This document shows, in pieces, positions 15,081-29,500 of a DNA stretch of 64,000 bases. How positions within the stretch are numbered: position 1 is the stretch's first letter; each line of letters opens with the position of its first letter. The stretch spans positions 52,638 through 116,637 of the forward strand of contig JAYKAV010002923.1 of the NCBI GenBank assembly GCA_035582835.1, given 5' to 3'. The notes under the pieces are model-generated. The model searched no databases, was not told the DNA's origin, and saw nothing but the letters and a program-made list of their open reading frames with translations. Made by a program: the position numbers and the translations under genes. Source of the DNA: Phoebastria nigripes (taxonomy: Eukaryota > Chordata > Aves > Procellariiformes > Diomedeidae).

Positions 15081-16530
15081 GCAACATCCTGCCGCTTCAT
15101 TGCTGCTATGAATTCTATTACTGGAGAAGGAAACTAGCTCTTAATAGTATAAATTACAGACATGCCTCTCTACAAAGATTATTTCCAAATAGCTCAGAAT
15201 CAGAGGCAAACAAACAACCCCCTGTTGAAATTAAGACTGTTGGTATAAAGTCTAGAAGTTTGCTCTTCACATACAGTAAAAAAATAACAGGAATATATTA
15301 AAATAATCAGTAAAAATTCTGTTTATCTTTTATGTAAGGGTGTATCAGATACCCTAGTTTAAAAAAATGGAAAGAAAAAAGACTGGGAACAGAAAGTGGA
15401 AAAGATTAATATATTACAATATTATGTTTACGCTAATGAAGGTCATAAAAAAAGACATGGATACTATATAATTTATTTCATGGCATATTTTTGTTTTCTC
15501 TCCTCATTTCTGAATGAAAGTACTTGAATAGGCAGATACTTCTAATCACTACATTCCCAAAAGTAGACCACAGAGCAGCCTGAGAAAGGAGAGTCTTGGC
15601 TGAAATCGACGACAAGAAAGAAATCCGTATCTCATAACAGATGTCTAGTCTTTGACATTTTAAATATTCTTTCTTCATGCTTGCTGATTCATTTCTTGAC
15701 TCTCTCTTTCCTGGAAGTCTTAGCTACTCAGTGTCGCAGCCTTCACTTGTATATCTTTTGAACAAGAACACAATTTTTACCCAGTGCTGACAGCTTGTCA
15801 TCTTTCTCCCAAGAATTCATACTGAGAGATGCTGATCTTGCGGTATATCCAAGATCGAAAGAATCTGCTTTTGGTTTTTGCTTAATAAGCTAAAATCTAT
15901 AAACAACTCTGGTACAGCAGGTTGCACTGAAGTACTGAAATCCTTTTTTGTTTACGCCTCTTTCTTCTCAGTGCAATTCTCTATTTTTTAATCCTTTATT
16001 TAAAGGAAGCTTGTCAGAGAAATCCCTTCTTGTTTCAGAAGAACTTAGAGGATTAGACCTCAGGGTCAGAAGGACAAGGACCCATCCTCCCCCAGCCGAA
16101 GCACCCCTACCTGGAACCCTGGTGCAATACACAGAACTCAAACAGGGTTACACTACTTCTTCTAGTTACTTGTAACAGCAGTGTTTGACCTTCTCTCAGG
16201 AGAAAGTCCCCGTGGTCATTTTGCTGTTCCTCCTTCCTCATTCTTTCTCCAGTGACGGGTTCAGAAATAAAGGGCTAGCCTACAGAAACTCTGGGTTTAT
16301 ATTGTCACCAGTTTTCAAGCCTGAAGAGTTGTTAAAAAATTCCACACCATTCAGACATGGTTATACCCAAAATCATGACAACAGAGGCAAAGGCTCAGCA
16401 TCTTGGAGTCTTACACATATAAAATAATCCTCAGTAATTAGGCTGAGGAAAAATCTATTTAAAATATATCATCTCATGTATTGGACCACCATGATGCCAT
16501 GTCATACCTCTGAAGAAGTCGTCGTCTAAC

Positions 16531-16553
16531 AAAAAAAAAAAAAAAAAAAAAAA
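16531..16553 (+). repeat. Poly(A) tract (23 A)
   Basis: Uninterrupted A-run. No LINE 3' end is recognisable directly upstream, so I treat it as a mononucleotide repeat. Confidence 0.85.
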
Positions 16554-19500
16554 TCCTGAGAGTAGAGTGGATATGCAAAAGAGCAAATAAAATCATATAA
16601 AATTAATGGTTTGTTCAAGTTTGTTTAGTTGCTTTTTTTATTGAGAAGAAAGCCTTGGGTGGCTGTAATTTTACTGCAGGGGGCATTATCCTTATTTAAT
16701 ATTAGAATGGAAGTTCTCAAATGCTTTTATCACAGGGCTGTATCTAAATGGATATACAGAGCTCACCACTTTCATTTGCAGTCACAAAAGATCTGTATCT
16801 ACCCTGCAGAACCGCATGAGATACCATCCTATAAGCACTTAGTGTCTGGAGCAGCGCCTGCTCGACATGATCAGCCAGCTGTCTTAAGGCCACCAACAAG
16901 TGTTCTGCAGACCAGCGATTCCAAAACGCTTCAATGAACAAATATTTAAAGCATCCATTTCTGCAAAAATATTTTCTTACTACATTTTTCAAACCCACAG
17001 AATAACCTTCAGAGAGATATAAAGGTGGCAAAAGGGCTCCAGAAAACACCATTTCAACAGCAGTACTCCTTTTAAGCTCTGCAAAACTCATACATGCACT
17101 CTCATACAAACTCACACATGCTCATAAATATAATCTATCATAATTTGTCAGGGCAACACAAACCTGGGGACAAAACTATGAGCACACTACAGAGTCATTC
17201 ACTTTTGACCATTCCTGTTTAGAAAAGGGCAAACAACTTCTGGTTCTGCTCTGTTAGGAAAAACCATCACGAAGAATCATACAGCTCTGTCAGGACACTT
17301 CAGACATACCCCTAAGCCCTGCTCCTGCATAGAGTGGTGGTAGTACAGCACCATGTACAGAAAAAACCCACCCGCAAATGCACAGGGACCAAACCACGCT
17401 TGGTTTTCTCTAGCTTTGCCTATCAGGTTGACTGCAAACTGCAAGGTTTCATAATTCTCTCTCTCATGTTGATTTTCTGATGTACAACAAACTGCAAGTT
17501 TATAGTAAAGCCACTCCTTCAGTCAAGGCATTGGGTTTCTTCCACCCAGCTGCCAATTTTCACTTGGAGAACTTGGAGGAATTGCATATCTTCGTGACTG
17601 CCAACTCACTGCTTACATGTCAACCAATGAAACCAGCATTTTGGGATAAGAAGGTGAGAGCACTGCTAAAAAGGTAGCGTTAGGCTAAGAAGAGGAGGCT
17701 GCAGTGATGATGTAGTGGGTAGGGAAGGACTCCTTGCACAATGTATTTGCTTACAAGCCAAGTACTAACTGGCTCTAAATAAGCTCTCTTTACTAAAGTA
17801 CTGACAACAATTAAACATTTCCAAAATTGGTTTAAGTTGATTATAGTTGTACGGTTTGGAAATCTTGGTTCTAACAATCTTATTTATTCTATTGAGCCTT
17901 TGAAATTTTTTCTCCTGACCACAAGAACTAATATCTCATTTATTTTTGGCAGAGAAAAGGGTTGATAATGGGGGTTGTCTAATTCTTATATCATCCTCTT
18001 ACTAAAAAGGAAGAAGCTCTAAGGGGAAAAGTAAATATTATAGATGTTTTATAGTCTGAGACTAAACACAAAATATTACTAGTACTCAGATAGTTTTGGT
18101 TGCATATTGCTAATTGGTTTAAAACCAACTGTAGAATAACTTAAAAATACATTACATACACAAAATCCTAACAGGATTCTATCAAATAAGAAAGTAAAAC
18201 CTGTGCTTTTTAAAAGACTCTGAAGGACACCTTTGTGATATTCAGACAGTAGGTATTGTTTATGGTCTAACTCTGAAAGAAGCTTACCAGACCTATGTCT
18301 AACAACTACTACATTATAGCATGACCTAGAGCTACAAGGAAGTAAATTATTTAATAAATGTTTGAATCATTGAAGTTTATAAAAGAAGATTTTACATCCT
18401 TCACTGTCAGCACTTCACACCCTCATATATCAAAACATTTTAAAAAAAATCATTAGGGCACCACTTCTCAGAGTAGTAGCCTGAATAGATTTGTAGACCA
18501 GAACTTTAAGATTAATTAGAAAGACAATAGGTATTCCAGGAACTGACCCACTTCTACACAGGTTATTTTGTTTATTTTTTCTAATTGCATTCTTTCCAAG
18601 AATGCAGAATCTAGATCCAGAAGGAGACACCTGTAAAATATGCCACATCAGGAAAGTTTGGTGTATTTGGAAGGAATTAGTAGAAGTTAAACTACTATGA
18701 AAAGTCATCTAATCCATTTATGAAGCACGTACAATTTCAGATAGCTACATACAACAGGAGGTCAGAGTGTTATAATCTCAAATAAACCAGCAGCTATAGA
18801 AATACTTATTAAAACTTCTAGAAGTATACAGCATATCTGACCTTATTAAACTGGCATCCATTAAGCATATGGCCTAAGCCAGCGATGAGCTACAGGGAAA
18901 GTTTCATACCCACCACAGTGTACAAATTTGATGTGTAAAACGTCAGCCACTTAAATTTCCAAATTGGTGAGACTACAGCTCCTGTTATCAGTTTTTGATG
19001 TAATCCACCAAACATGTTTTGTGGCTAACAAAAAGGTAAACACGTCTATGCAGAATTTAACTTCGCAGCCTACCTAGACTGCCAAGTTTCAGCTGGTATG
19101 TGTTAGCCAAAATCTGTTACACTAAACAAGCATTGTGTAACATGTCTCTCCCAACCGCTGAGCTGAGCTCCACTCACCTAAATTAGGAGACAGAAGACAA
19201 GGACTCAGAACGACTGTTGGGCATTTGTGGCTTTGGAGATGAGACTGAAGATATATTCTCATTTTTGCAAGTTGCTGAATTTAGGCAACTTTCTTTGTTA
19301 GAGACCTAACTCAGCATTCTCAAATGTGATTTCAGGTAAGATCAAAACTGCATTCATCTCTACCATAGAAGGGGGGTAGTCAAAAGCAAAAAGCATATTT
19401 GTTGAATAAATAGTTTTTATTCTGAGCTCAAACAGTTTTTGTTCTACAAAAGCATCTGAAATAACATGGCATCTTGACATGTAGAATTATTCACTTCAAT

Positions 19501-22500
19501 TAAAAAATATCAGGTGCTTTATGACCATCAGTATTACTAAATACCTAAGTGGCAGAGTTCAGAAGTTTTTGGCTTACTGACCTGTTTGACTTGACGCTCC
19601 ACCAGAGGTAATACATGCGTATCATAAATAATTCTTCTGGTTTCTAACAGGTCTTCATATTCCATAATTATCTTCTATTTTGTGAAACTGTAGAGCATTA
19701 CTTCTACCTAATGGGTCATGTTCTTCAGGGCAAGAGGCAAATGACCTATTAGATAAAAAATAATTATATCTGCATGCTGCTTTTTCCATGTTAAAGGAAT
19801 GATCAGGAGGACACTTAGTAGTGGTAGTTCTGAGTGCGTAGCCACCGTTAATTGTTAATGACAGTACTGAGTGACAGTGGCACTTAGCTGAAGCAGTTAA
19901 CTGCATAATAATCACTGTGGTGCATGCCATTGGATTCAGTTAGCATTACACTTACCAGTTTAACAGTTTATCTCTCTACAAATCAAATAAACTATCTTTC
20001 AACCTTGGCACTTCTACAGATACTACTTTTTTTTGCATATCTTATTCAGAAGTATGTATCTCTCAAATCAGTCTGTATTCATGCCCCTACAAGGGCAAAA
20101 AATTGATTGTCTTGCAGATGGCACAGAAAGGGGAAAGCAAACAAAATCTGCATTAGTTATTGAAAAGGAGGAAGGGAAATCAGACTGCTTTTTGATAAAG
20201 GACAAAACAAGTAATAAATCACCTGAGAAACAGCATGCAAATGTTTCCATCTGTGCTGGAAACACCTTTTATTCTGGCCCTACTTACGTGGAGCAATTAA
20301 GTGCTTTCCACGAGCCTTTGCCATGTGCTTTCCATGCTACTCTGGAGCACATGTCCTTCTTTCCCATCCTACTGCAAGCACCCTCAAACAGCAAGGGAAG
20401 GGCATCCTTTAATATTTGCACACACAGGCAGAGCCAGCGAACACTGACAGATATCTGCAAAAGCCAGCACAAACATTTGCTACAGCTGACAGATCGTATC
20501 AAGTTTTAACTGGAACATTAAAAATGCTTTGTGTGAGCCATGCCAAATTTTCTCCCGCTTAATGGGCAGCTAGAGTGAACAAGTTACATGTGTCTTAACA
20601 AGTATTTTTCTTCAGCACTTGTCTTCCTTTCAGAAATCAACCAGCCTGTTCTTACTCAACTTTTCCTAAAATAATCTATCAATAATATTGTCGGGCTGGG
20701 AACAGACATGCCTTTCTTCAGTTTAAAAGTAAAGGGACGCAAGAACAAAGCAGCAGCCAAGAAGCTGTTGGATCATCAATTTTATGTATAATTAAAACTA
20801 AGCATTACAGTTGTCCTGCACCTTCTCATGTTATACATGCTAGCAGCCCCTTTCCAGCCTGCCCCTTTTTCAGGTGCATCTCACACCTGACTTATCATTT
20901 TGTTTAGCTGCTGATTGTTGGATTGACAACTCCTTCGGCAATAGGTAGCTCCCATGCAGCGTGTGGCAGTCATTTCACATGTAGCACAACCAAAGCCTGT
21001 CTCACCTCCAGAGCAACATGCGGAGAGCTACCTGGGTGAAAGATGAGGAAAGATGAGGGAGATTTCCAGCCTACCCACTCTTTCCCCTCCTCCTCTTCCC
21101 ATTTGTCTGGTGCCCCTGTTCAAACAGGACCAAGTCAAATGTGGTGATGTAATTTAACAAGCAAAAACCTACGTGGGAGCTGGCTGTGGCTGACACCCAT
21201 GGTGCCAGCTAGCACTGCACACACATGCATGGTTTTGTCATTTTATTCTTAAACAACTACTTTCCTTGTTTGCTCTGCATGCAGTGATGCTAATACACTG
21301 TAAGAGGGCAAGTTGCTGAGCAGTGGCTTAGTCCCTGACAGACACACACAGCCCAGGACATGAGCAGAGCTTCAGCCCAGCTGTTACCCCCGGGGCTGTC
21401 AGCACAGGCAAGTCATGAACTGACCCCACCTCTGTCCTACCCAGCCATCAGCCCATCTCCTGCCACGATAGCCAGGCTCTCACCTGAGTCTCAGGCTACT
21501 TCTGCAGGAGTTTATCACCAGGCTGATTTCGTTCTGGCAGGCTTCTTAGGGGACAGCTAGGAGAGCTGGCTAGGGAAAAAGAAACAGGCTAGCCCTTGAG
21601 TTTATTCAGAGAGGATCTCCAACATTTTCATAATTAGTGTTGCATGGGAAAAGTCATGCCTACTTCACCTTCTTGCTATTTGGGTTTTTTTAAAACACTA
21701 TTTTAAAAGAAATGTCAATCATCTGCCATATTTATGATCTTCGATTCCTGTCTGTGGTGGGGCAAGAGAANCACAAAGTATTCTCACAAAGCGTTTCTGG
21801 AGGGAAAAGCAAAATGCTGTAGCCTTCTACTTCCCTGTGCCCATAGATCATGCAGACAAGCTGGGAAGGGAAGGTTGTCGCACTTCAGCTCCCTGTGAAC
21901 ACCAGCCACCTTATCATTCATATGGAGCTGGCTCCTTCTCAGCACTCTCAGGCTGACACACCAGGGCGTGCATTCCCAGTGCACACCCTGGGTGCAAGGC
22001 TGAAAAGGGAGGGAAGGAATCTCTGAGTAATTAGTAAGTTTGTTTACCAGCTGGTCTGGCCCTGTCCTGCCTTTGCATACTCCTCCTGGTTATTCCTAAG
22101 GCACTGATCCAAGCAATGCTCCAGGGCTTAGTAGCAGTGACTCCAACCTTGACAATCCTGAGCACTTTTTAGTTTTCTGGACCCNGAAGCTTTTTAAAAT
22201 GCTTCTAGGAAAGGGGGAAGAATAGATTGAATTGGCACCAGAAGGACCTGGGAGGTAGGTATCCCACTGAATTCAGAGAGCCAAGGGATAGAAGCAGGCG
22301 TCCCATTTGATTTTCTACAGATGTGCTTCAGGGAAATGCCTTGATCACTTTCCAAAGCTCATGTTGGAAACACCTCCTGGGCAGGGACCAGAAGGATGTC
22401 CTCCTGTTCCCCCTTCCTAATGAGGCTGCCCTGTCTTGTTCTTAAGACAGCAATTTCTTGACTGCCTGGGTAGCAGATCCCCATCTTGGCTTTAGACAAG

Positions 22501-25500
22501 CTTGAAAGGTCACTGTAGGATGTAGGTTTCACCTTGACGGGCTCCTAGGTAATTTGCCTACCAAAAGTTACTGACAATGGAGGGCTTCTTTGCAGGACAA
22601 TGGCTAAGAAGATATCTTTTGACAGACTCAATGAGAGACATGTTTCCAGCAACTTAAGCCTGATTCCAGCACCTGGTTTCAGGTTATTCCAAGATCCTTC
22701 CTCAGGTGGCTTCTAGATGAATAGAGGACACTTGTTACATGAAGAACACAGCCTTGTGCCACACATGGACTCCAACCAGTGTGAACAGGAAGGACAGAAT
22801 AGGAAGAGGCTGACAATCTTTCAACGGGCAAAAGTGAAAAAACTGATAATTGCTAGCACTTCCCATACTTCCCAACTGTTGGTAACTTATATGCACACTA
22901 ATATCCACATGCTGAAGTGCATCTAGAATCTAGCCCAAGAAAGATCAGTCCTTGGGAGATGGAGTCTAACTGGTGGTGATGACAGTGGTGCCCATGCACC
23001 ATTATATCTTCATGTTGTTCTTTACGTAGTCCAGTTTCAAGGGAAAATACTCCTGATATTTCAGTCCAAACTCTTTTTATAATGTTAGCTTTGCAGTCAC
23101 ATATGCACTGCTGTATCAACTAAAATACTGCTTGTGAGACAGACTTAGCTTTTTAACAATTTTGTAACCTGTTCACATAGCACAGGTTTATTTCTGCTGT
23201 TTTACTCAGCTATGGTGAGGCAGCAGGAGAGGCTGCTGCTGTCAAGCGGGTCATGGTCACTGGCTGCCATGGAGCCAAAGGAGTTCTCCATACCACACTG
23301 AGACTTTGTCCTACTTTTTATGGGTACATTCTCTGTTTACCATCTATAAGTGCTAAGAGCCAGGGTGTCTTGGTTTATACAACAGTAAAGATTTTTTTTT
23401 TCTTTTACCAGAATTAGAACATTTGGTACTTTCTTTGTATCTTGTTTCCTAGAGACTCACTTCCCTAGAACCTCTTTTCCTAAAAACATGCAAACCCAGG
23501 AAGTTCCCATGTCTTCTGCTTGCCAAACTAAGAGTAACTGTGAGCTCTCATTATAGCCTAGAGGCTGTTTCCAGTGAGGAGGAGAGGTTTACGTGTCAGG
23601 GAAATGGACAGGACAGCAGTTTTAGCTTGTGCCCCAGGATCTGCGGCTAGAGGAAGCTGTCTGTACAGCTCCTGAATGCCCCACTCTAAACCCATGGAAG
23701 CAAATGCTTGAGCTTTTGACCTGCTGGTATATACACCAATAAGCACTGGGGAAGACTTTTTGCCCAGGTTCACAAGCTGTGTTTTGAGCCCCACTGGGTA
23801 ATGTTTACATTCAAACAAGACCCTTGTAAGTAGAGCAGGGGACAAGGAATATTGACTTTAGGCAAGATAAGTGCAAGAAGGATGCCACATGGATTTGAGA
23901 CTCATGTTTTGCCCAGGAGTACTCCATGTATGGGTGCACCAGCAGTACCAGAAGTGCCTTAAGGGATCTTAAGAGAAATGTGAGAACACTACGGCACAGG
24001 GATCCCTTTCTAGCGTGTTCCTCAGAAGCAGCTGAAGACGGTGTATATGATGCCATGATGTCTGCAAGACTCTGCCTCCATGCAAGAAGATGTGGCAGTT
24101 CCACAACCTTATAAAACCACTCCTAATTTAGGAGACCAGGTTGCCAGTAATGGTCTAACACTCTCAAGGAGGTCCATGTCTCCCTACTGCAACCTCCATT
24201 CATCTCCTTAAATGTCCCAGTCACGCAGTCTTACCTAGACACATCTTTAGCTGCCTTGCTCACAGCCGTGCCCTAATCTTAACCATACACAGAAAAAGGC
24301 ACTAAATTTTATCATCTGGGTCAGACAAGATAACAGACAGCGTTGGGTGTGACACACACTGAAAATGCCACAGCTTCTCATGACCCATATAAAAACACAT
24401 CAAATGAAACAGGTGGCAAATGGAACTCTGCCTGTGAAATGGCCTGTGAATTACTAGCAAGTTATTTTTCCTTCCAAAACTGTATGTCCCAGAAATCAAA
24501 CAAATAAGCCAGGGATAAGAAATAAGAGATGTACCGTGTATTTCTTCAATACTTCTAGAGAGGAAGGGGCTAAAAACTCCTGACTCGGGAAACCTTTACT
24601 ATCGATTTACTAACCTTCATTAGCTGCATCTGCTATTGCTGTTGTTCTTTCAAAATTAAATGCCTTTTTTATAGCAATCTACCTTGAAAGAGACTCAAAT
24701 GTTCAATGCAAAAAGTGGGGCATTCTAGAACATGTTTCTGAAATCACAACAGCTTATTAAAGACCAGTTAATTAGACAGTAGTAATTGTGGTGTGAGGGA
24801 AAGAGTCTGGACAACCACGTTTAGCTTTGGTCCTTCACCATCGTTTTGAAAATGCAACTGTTGAATATTTTGAGAACAATTTCTGAATGTCATTTAAAAG
24901 AATAAAAAATGCTGCTATTGATCACTCATTTCTTCCTCTTAGTTTGATTTTTACATCGTTATTTGATCCATTTTTGTAGGTTAGAACAATTTATAGCTCT
25001 TCACACATTTTCATTTCAGGTCACTTGCCATCTTTGAGAGCCGGTGTTGTTACCTCTGCTGAAGGATAGAATGTAAATCAAAGACACTGAAAGGCTCCAA
25101 CATCACAGAACAAGCACACACATATCCATTCAGTGCTCCAAAGTCAGCCCTTTAAAATGGTTACGATAAAACCAAAAACACAGTACCTGCACACTGTTCT
25201 TAGGAAATACATTTGCTAAGTCTTCATGTAATATTTAAGTGTATTTTCTCTGTAAAAAAAAGAAATTCAAGTCTCAGCATGCACCAACTCTTTTGATTTG
25301 CCAAGTGATGTTTATCAGATAAATTGCATTAGCACACTATATTTTGATTGTAATTCTGCTTCCTTCTTAACCACCCCCTCCCGCTCTAACTACGCACGGA
25401 TCTCACACTCACTGCAAACAAGGGAGAAAAGCACATCAGTAATCAGGATCTTCAAAGACAGAGATGTGTTTGAAATTATTTTAGGGTAACTCCAGACAGC

Positions 25501-26479
25501 AGCAAAATAAATGTTAGAAATAAGTCAAAGCTTCAAAGTGGAGATGCTCTATTTTCAGCTGAGCTTCAAATCTGCAAACTAATCTTTTGCTTAAAAATAA
25601 GCACGTAAGTTAGGCATGCTGAAATCAGGGCTAAGCAGGCACATGCTTGCAGGATCAGGCCCTCGAAGTCCACATTTACAATAAGCGATCTCTGTTTTAA
25701 ACAATTTATTTGTATCGATCAATTTTTTTTTTTTTAAATCAACCTTAAGAACAGACTTCCTCTTCAAGATAGTTTACTACCACACAATAAATGCAGCTCT
25801 TTGGTAGTAAAGAGTGCATTTCATAAGAATTTTTCAGTGCATGGATTTAAACACATTGCTGGACCAAACAAGACATGTAAAAGTTGTCAAAACTGGAAAG
25901 GCATGGTTAGCAAAAGAAAAAGACCCTGAAGTTCACAGAAGTCATCACATTTAAGTTTGTTTTCACACTTGGAGAAATTAGTCAGCTCTGAAAGACACAG
26001 AATATCCTTTCCTAAAATAAGCATTTATCCAGAGAAGGGATTCACAAAAAAAAAAACCAAAAAACTTTCTGATGGAAAAAAAAAGTCTTTCAATAAATTT
26101 AGTAACATACCTAAACCCTTCGTCAGAATGGGTGTAATGGGACACGTACATTTATTAATATACATCCAAAGCAAAGAGAAAATAACCATTATCACCCTGC
26201 AATATATTTCCAAGATTTAAGACCTGCAGCTTATTCCTCGGGAAGACTCAGGCTCTACAAAATTGCAGTTATTTAATTCTAACCCCCAGCAGTGGCTCCA
26301 CTGAAGTTGTTGTCTCTTCACAGGATGACCTTCTGCCTCCTTTAAAACCAGGAGGAAGACTCCCAGTTCTCTTAAAAAAAAAAAAGGAAAAGAAAGAAAT
26401 GGAGTAATATTTCAGGGATAGTTTGCCATGGGTATTACACACCAACCATGTTTTCTCAAGAGAAATAACGGGCAATGAA

Positions 26480-26508
26480 GGAAAGGAGAAGAGAGGAGAG
26501 GAGAGGAG
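26480..26508 (+). repeat. GAGAG-rich purine repeat
   Basis: Short (GAGAG)n-like run, AGGAGAAGAGAGGAGAGGAG. Confidence 0.7.
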
Positions 26509-29500
26509 ACACATAAGTTCACACAAATCATAAAATATATTTGATAACAATTTTGGAAAAACACTCTTAAAAGCACAACACCAAAACCAAATGAACCTCC
26601 AAGACTCTGAAATGCAATGACATTTTCATAATTTCAATATGGGTGAATATCTGCAAAGACCATGGCTGCTACCAAACCTCCCCCTGTCCCTGAAACTGCA
26701 CTTTTTAAAGTAGGAAAGGCAAGAGAAAATGCATAGACAGAAACCCACCCCNACCCCCCAACCCCTTCTTTCTTCTGTGGCTCACTAAAGCAGAAGCAGG
26801 ATTTTTGTAATTTGTCCCAGCTGAAATATTAATTTCACCCACATTCAAGAGCCTCATCTGAGCCACCGAAACAGACAACAACTGGCTCGGAAACTTCCAC
26901 TCGGTGAAGAGGACAACCGCACTGAAGCCTTTCATTGCCATGGAGTTGACGTAAGCAGCTGAGACACCCATGGGCACAGTAAGGTCTGGATTGTGGGCAC
27001 ACTCTGGGCACCAACAAACGGAGACCAGACACGGTTCTCATGCCTGATGGATGCTCCCCAGGTGCCTGCCTAACGCCCTGCCCGCAGCATCGCNGGGAGG
27101 AGGAGGGCCGCATCNGGCGCTCAATGCCCAGCGATTGCCGGGCTCGCGTACAGTCTGCTGCACCACTGGGTGAGCAGGGACTGGGGCTCTTGGAGAAAGT
27201 GTCAAGGCTGCTCCACTTCATTTAAAGATAGATGTTTCAGAGCGCATTTCTGAAACTGAGCCTTCTCCTCGGTGAACTGAACTAGCACCCCACTTCCTAC
27301 CTGCAGTCAAATTTCAATTACAATAATTCAACAGCAAAAAGAAGAGCTTCAACAGGAGGGGCAGTGAGAGCCCAGAAGGTGGTGGCAAGGGTCTGTTTCT
27401 TGCGCCCCAGGTTGAGCATGCTAACCCGCAGGCTGGAAGCCCTGAAGGGTACCGGCCTCCTCACGCCGCCGGGCCAGCACGGGCAAAGCCTGACTTACGC
27501 ACCGGGCTCTGGGATGGATTCTCGGCTGGGAACATGGGTAGTGCCCCTGGCAGACAGGAGTGAGGACCCTGATTCCCACTACTACTGCCTTACACCACAC
27601 CATGTCCTCAACATTGGTAGTGCTGCTCTTAGGAAACTCCCCCTTCCCAGTGGTGGTTTATCAAAATCCCTTTATTTGGCATGTTGCTCTTGATAAAATC
27701 TTTATTGGCATCTTCCTGTACTGCAAGACAGGAAGATAAAATAACTACCGCTTTCTATTGAAGGAATAAGCTTTTCCACGGCTTGATAACAAAAATTTCC
27801 TGTGAGCTTCCCACGCTTCCACAACTCCTAATAGTTTTTCAGAAATTTTTTTTCCTTTCCTAAGCTCCATTGGGAAAATTACCTTGAATTCTTACCAAAA
27901 AAAGAGATATATACATTACATTTGAGTGAATATAAGATATAATTCTGCAGCAAAAAACAGTGTATCAGTCAGTTCATGTTTTTTTCAGCATACACCCCAA
28001 CGACAGAACAAACAAAAGTAGCAACGGCAATTCAACAAAATGGATGTTCTGGTGCAATGACAAAATTAGGTCCCTTGGTCTTGCTTAAATACGACAGAAG
28101 ATTATAACTTTCCAGACCTGAGTATCAGTGGGAGTTCTGGGTGCACAATAAACTTAACTCCGAATCCCAGTTAAGTAAGGATCCTCTTGTGGTTTTCGTT
28201 TTTTTTGGAGGGTGGGGTAGGAGGGAATATGTCTTTTCTTCTCCCCGTCCCCCATAGTTAGATGAGAATAATTTAAGTAACAGACACATTTATTCTTAAA
28301 AATAAGAACATCAATAACAGTGGCCACGCTTTCCTGAGTTTCACCAGTTTGTGACGACTGCAGCACGTACATTTTACTCCAAAATAAAAGAAAAAAATTT
28401 ATAGCTTTTCAACTAATTTTATCCAATAATACAATCCATTCACTAATGGTACTGTAAGTTTGCAAGCAGCCTGAAGTCAAATCTAAAGTCATGAGCAAAA
28501 GATCTTTTCAAGCTGACAAGTCACAGCTGCAGAAAGACAGCAACATTCCCAGAAGTACTTAGTCTTTTGAGAACTCAATCTTAACAAGAAATCATGTGCT
28601 TTGCAATCATGTAGCTATCCAGGAATATTGGTATTCCGGTGGAGGTTAGTATGTAATGCCAAAATAGCTGCTTTTCTAAGAATAAATTTGACCACATCAG
28701 GAGACAATTGGATCTTTAAATTTAAACTTGTTTAGAGAAACTACCCTCAGAAAATGTACTGAACAGAATCATGGAATATGTTCATCCATGAACAGATAAA
28801 ATTATTGGTGCCTTTCGGTTGTTAGCTATGCAATTTGCAGTATCTTCTTTTACTGTTTCAAAAGTTATTTTTGAAAGCAGCGTGAAAGAGAAAACTGCAC
28901 ACATTTGCACTAATGCCCTGCATTAGACTACATCTTTCCAGAAGTTGCTTATTTGTAATTTTAATGAGTCAAATTATTTACATAGTAAAGCTAATACATC
29001 TCCTATTAAAACAGACAGCCCTATAAATTGTCAAGGTATTAAAGAGAAGTGGGACACCTAACGCCTGGGAAATTCTACAGAAATATTTCAGTTTTATTCT
29101 CTCCCCGAAGGTTTTACCCACAGCCACAGTCAAGCCGCAGCTTAATTCAACTCCAGAGGGAGAGCTCTCCATTTACAGCTCGGCACCAGTTGCATTTTGC
29201 AAAATGAGCAAACTGATATCAGTTATTTAGACTAGGTAAGTCTCAGATGGGTTAAACTTTTATATCTTCAAGACTCCTTTCATGAGTTCTTGATTAAAAT
29301 GAGCTGTTAAGATGATATTCATATAATCAGTCTGAAATTCTTTCTTTTAATATTTCAACTGTTTGGTGTCTGTTCTTTCTTTAAAAAATAGGCAATTACA
29401 TCTGCTGAACATAGTCTTCTGAAGATTTGCATTTGATCTTTCTGCAGGTAATCTTTTCATAAAAAATCATTGCTAAATCACTAAAAGAAGTACTTTGAAA

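Noticed and set aside
16744..17115. 123-codon minus-strand open frame
   Set aside because: No recognisable domain, no splice-consistent neighbours, not expected in this gene-poor region.
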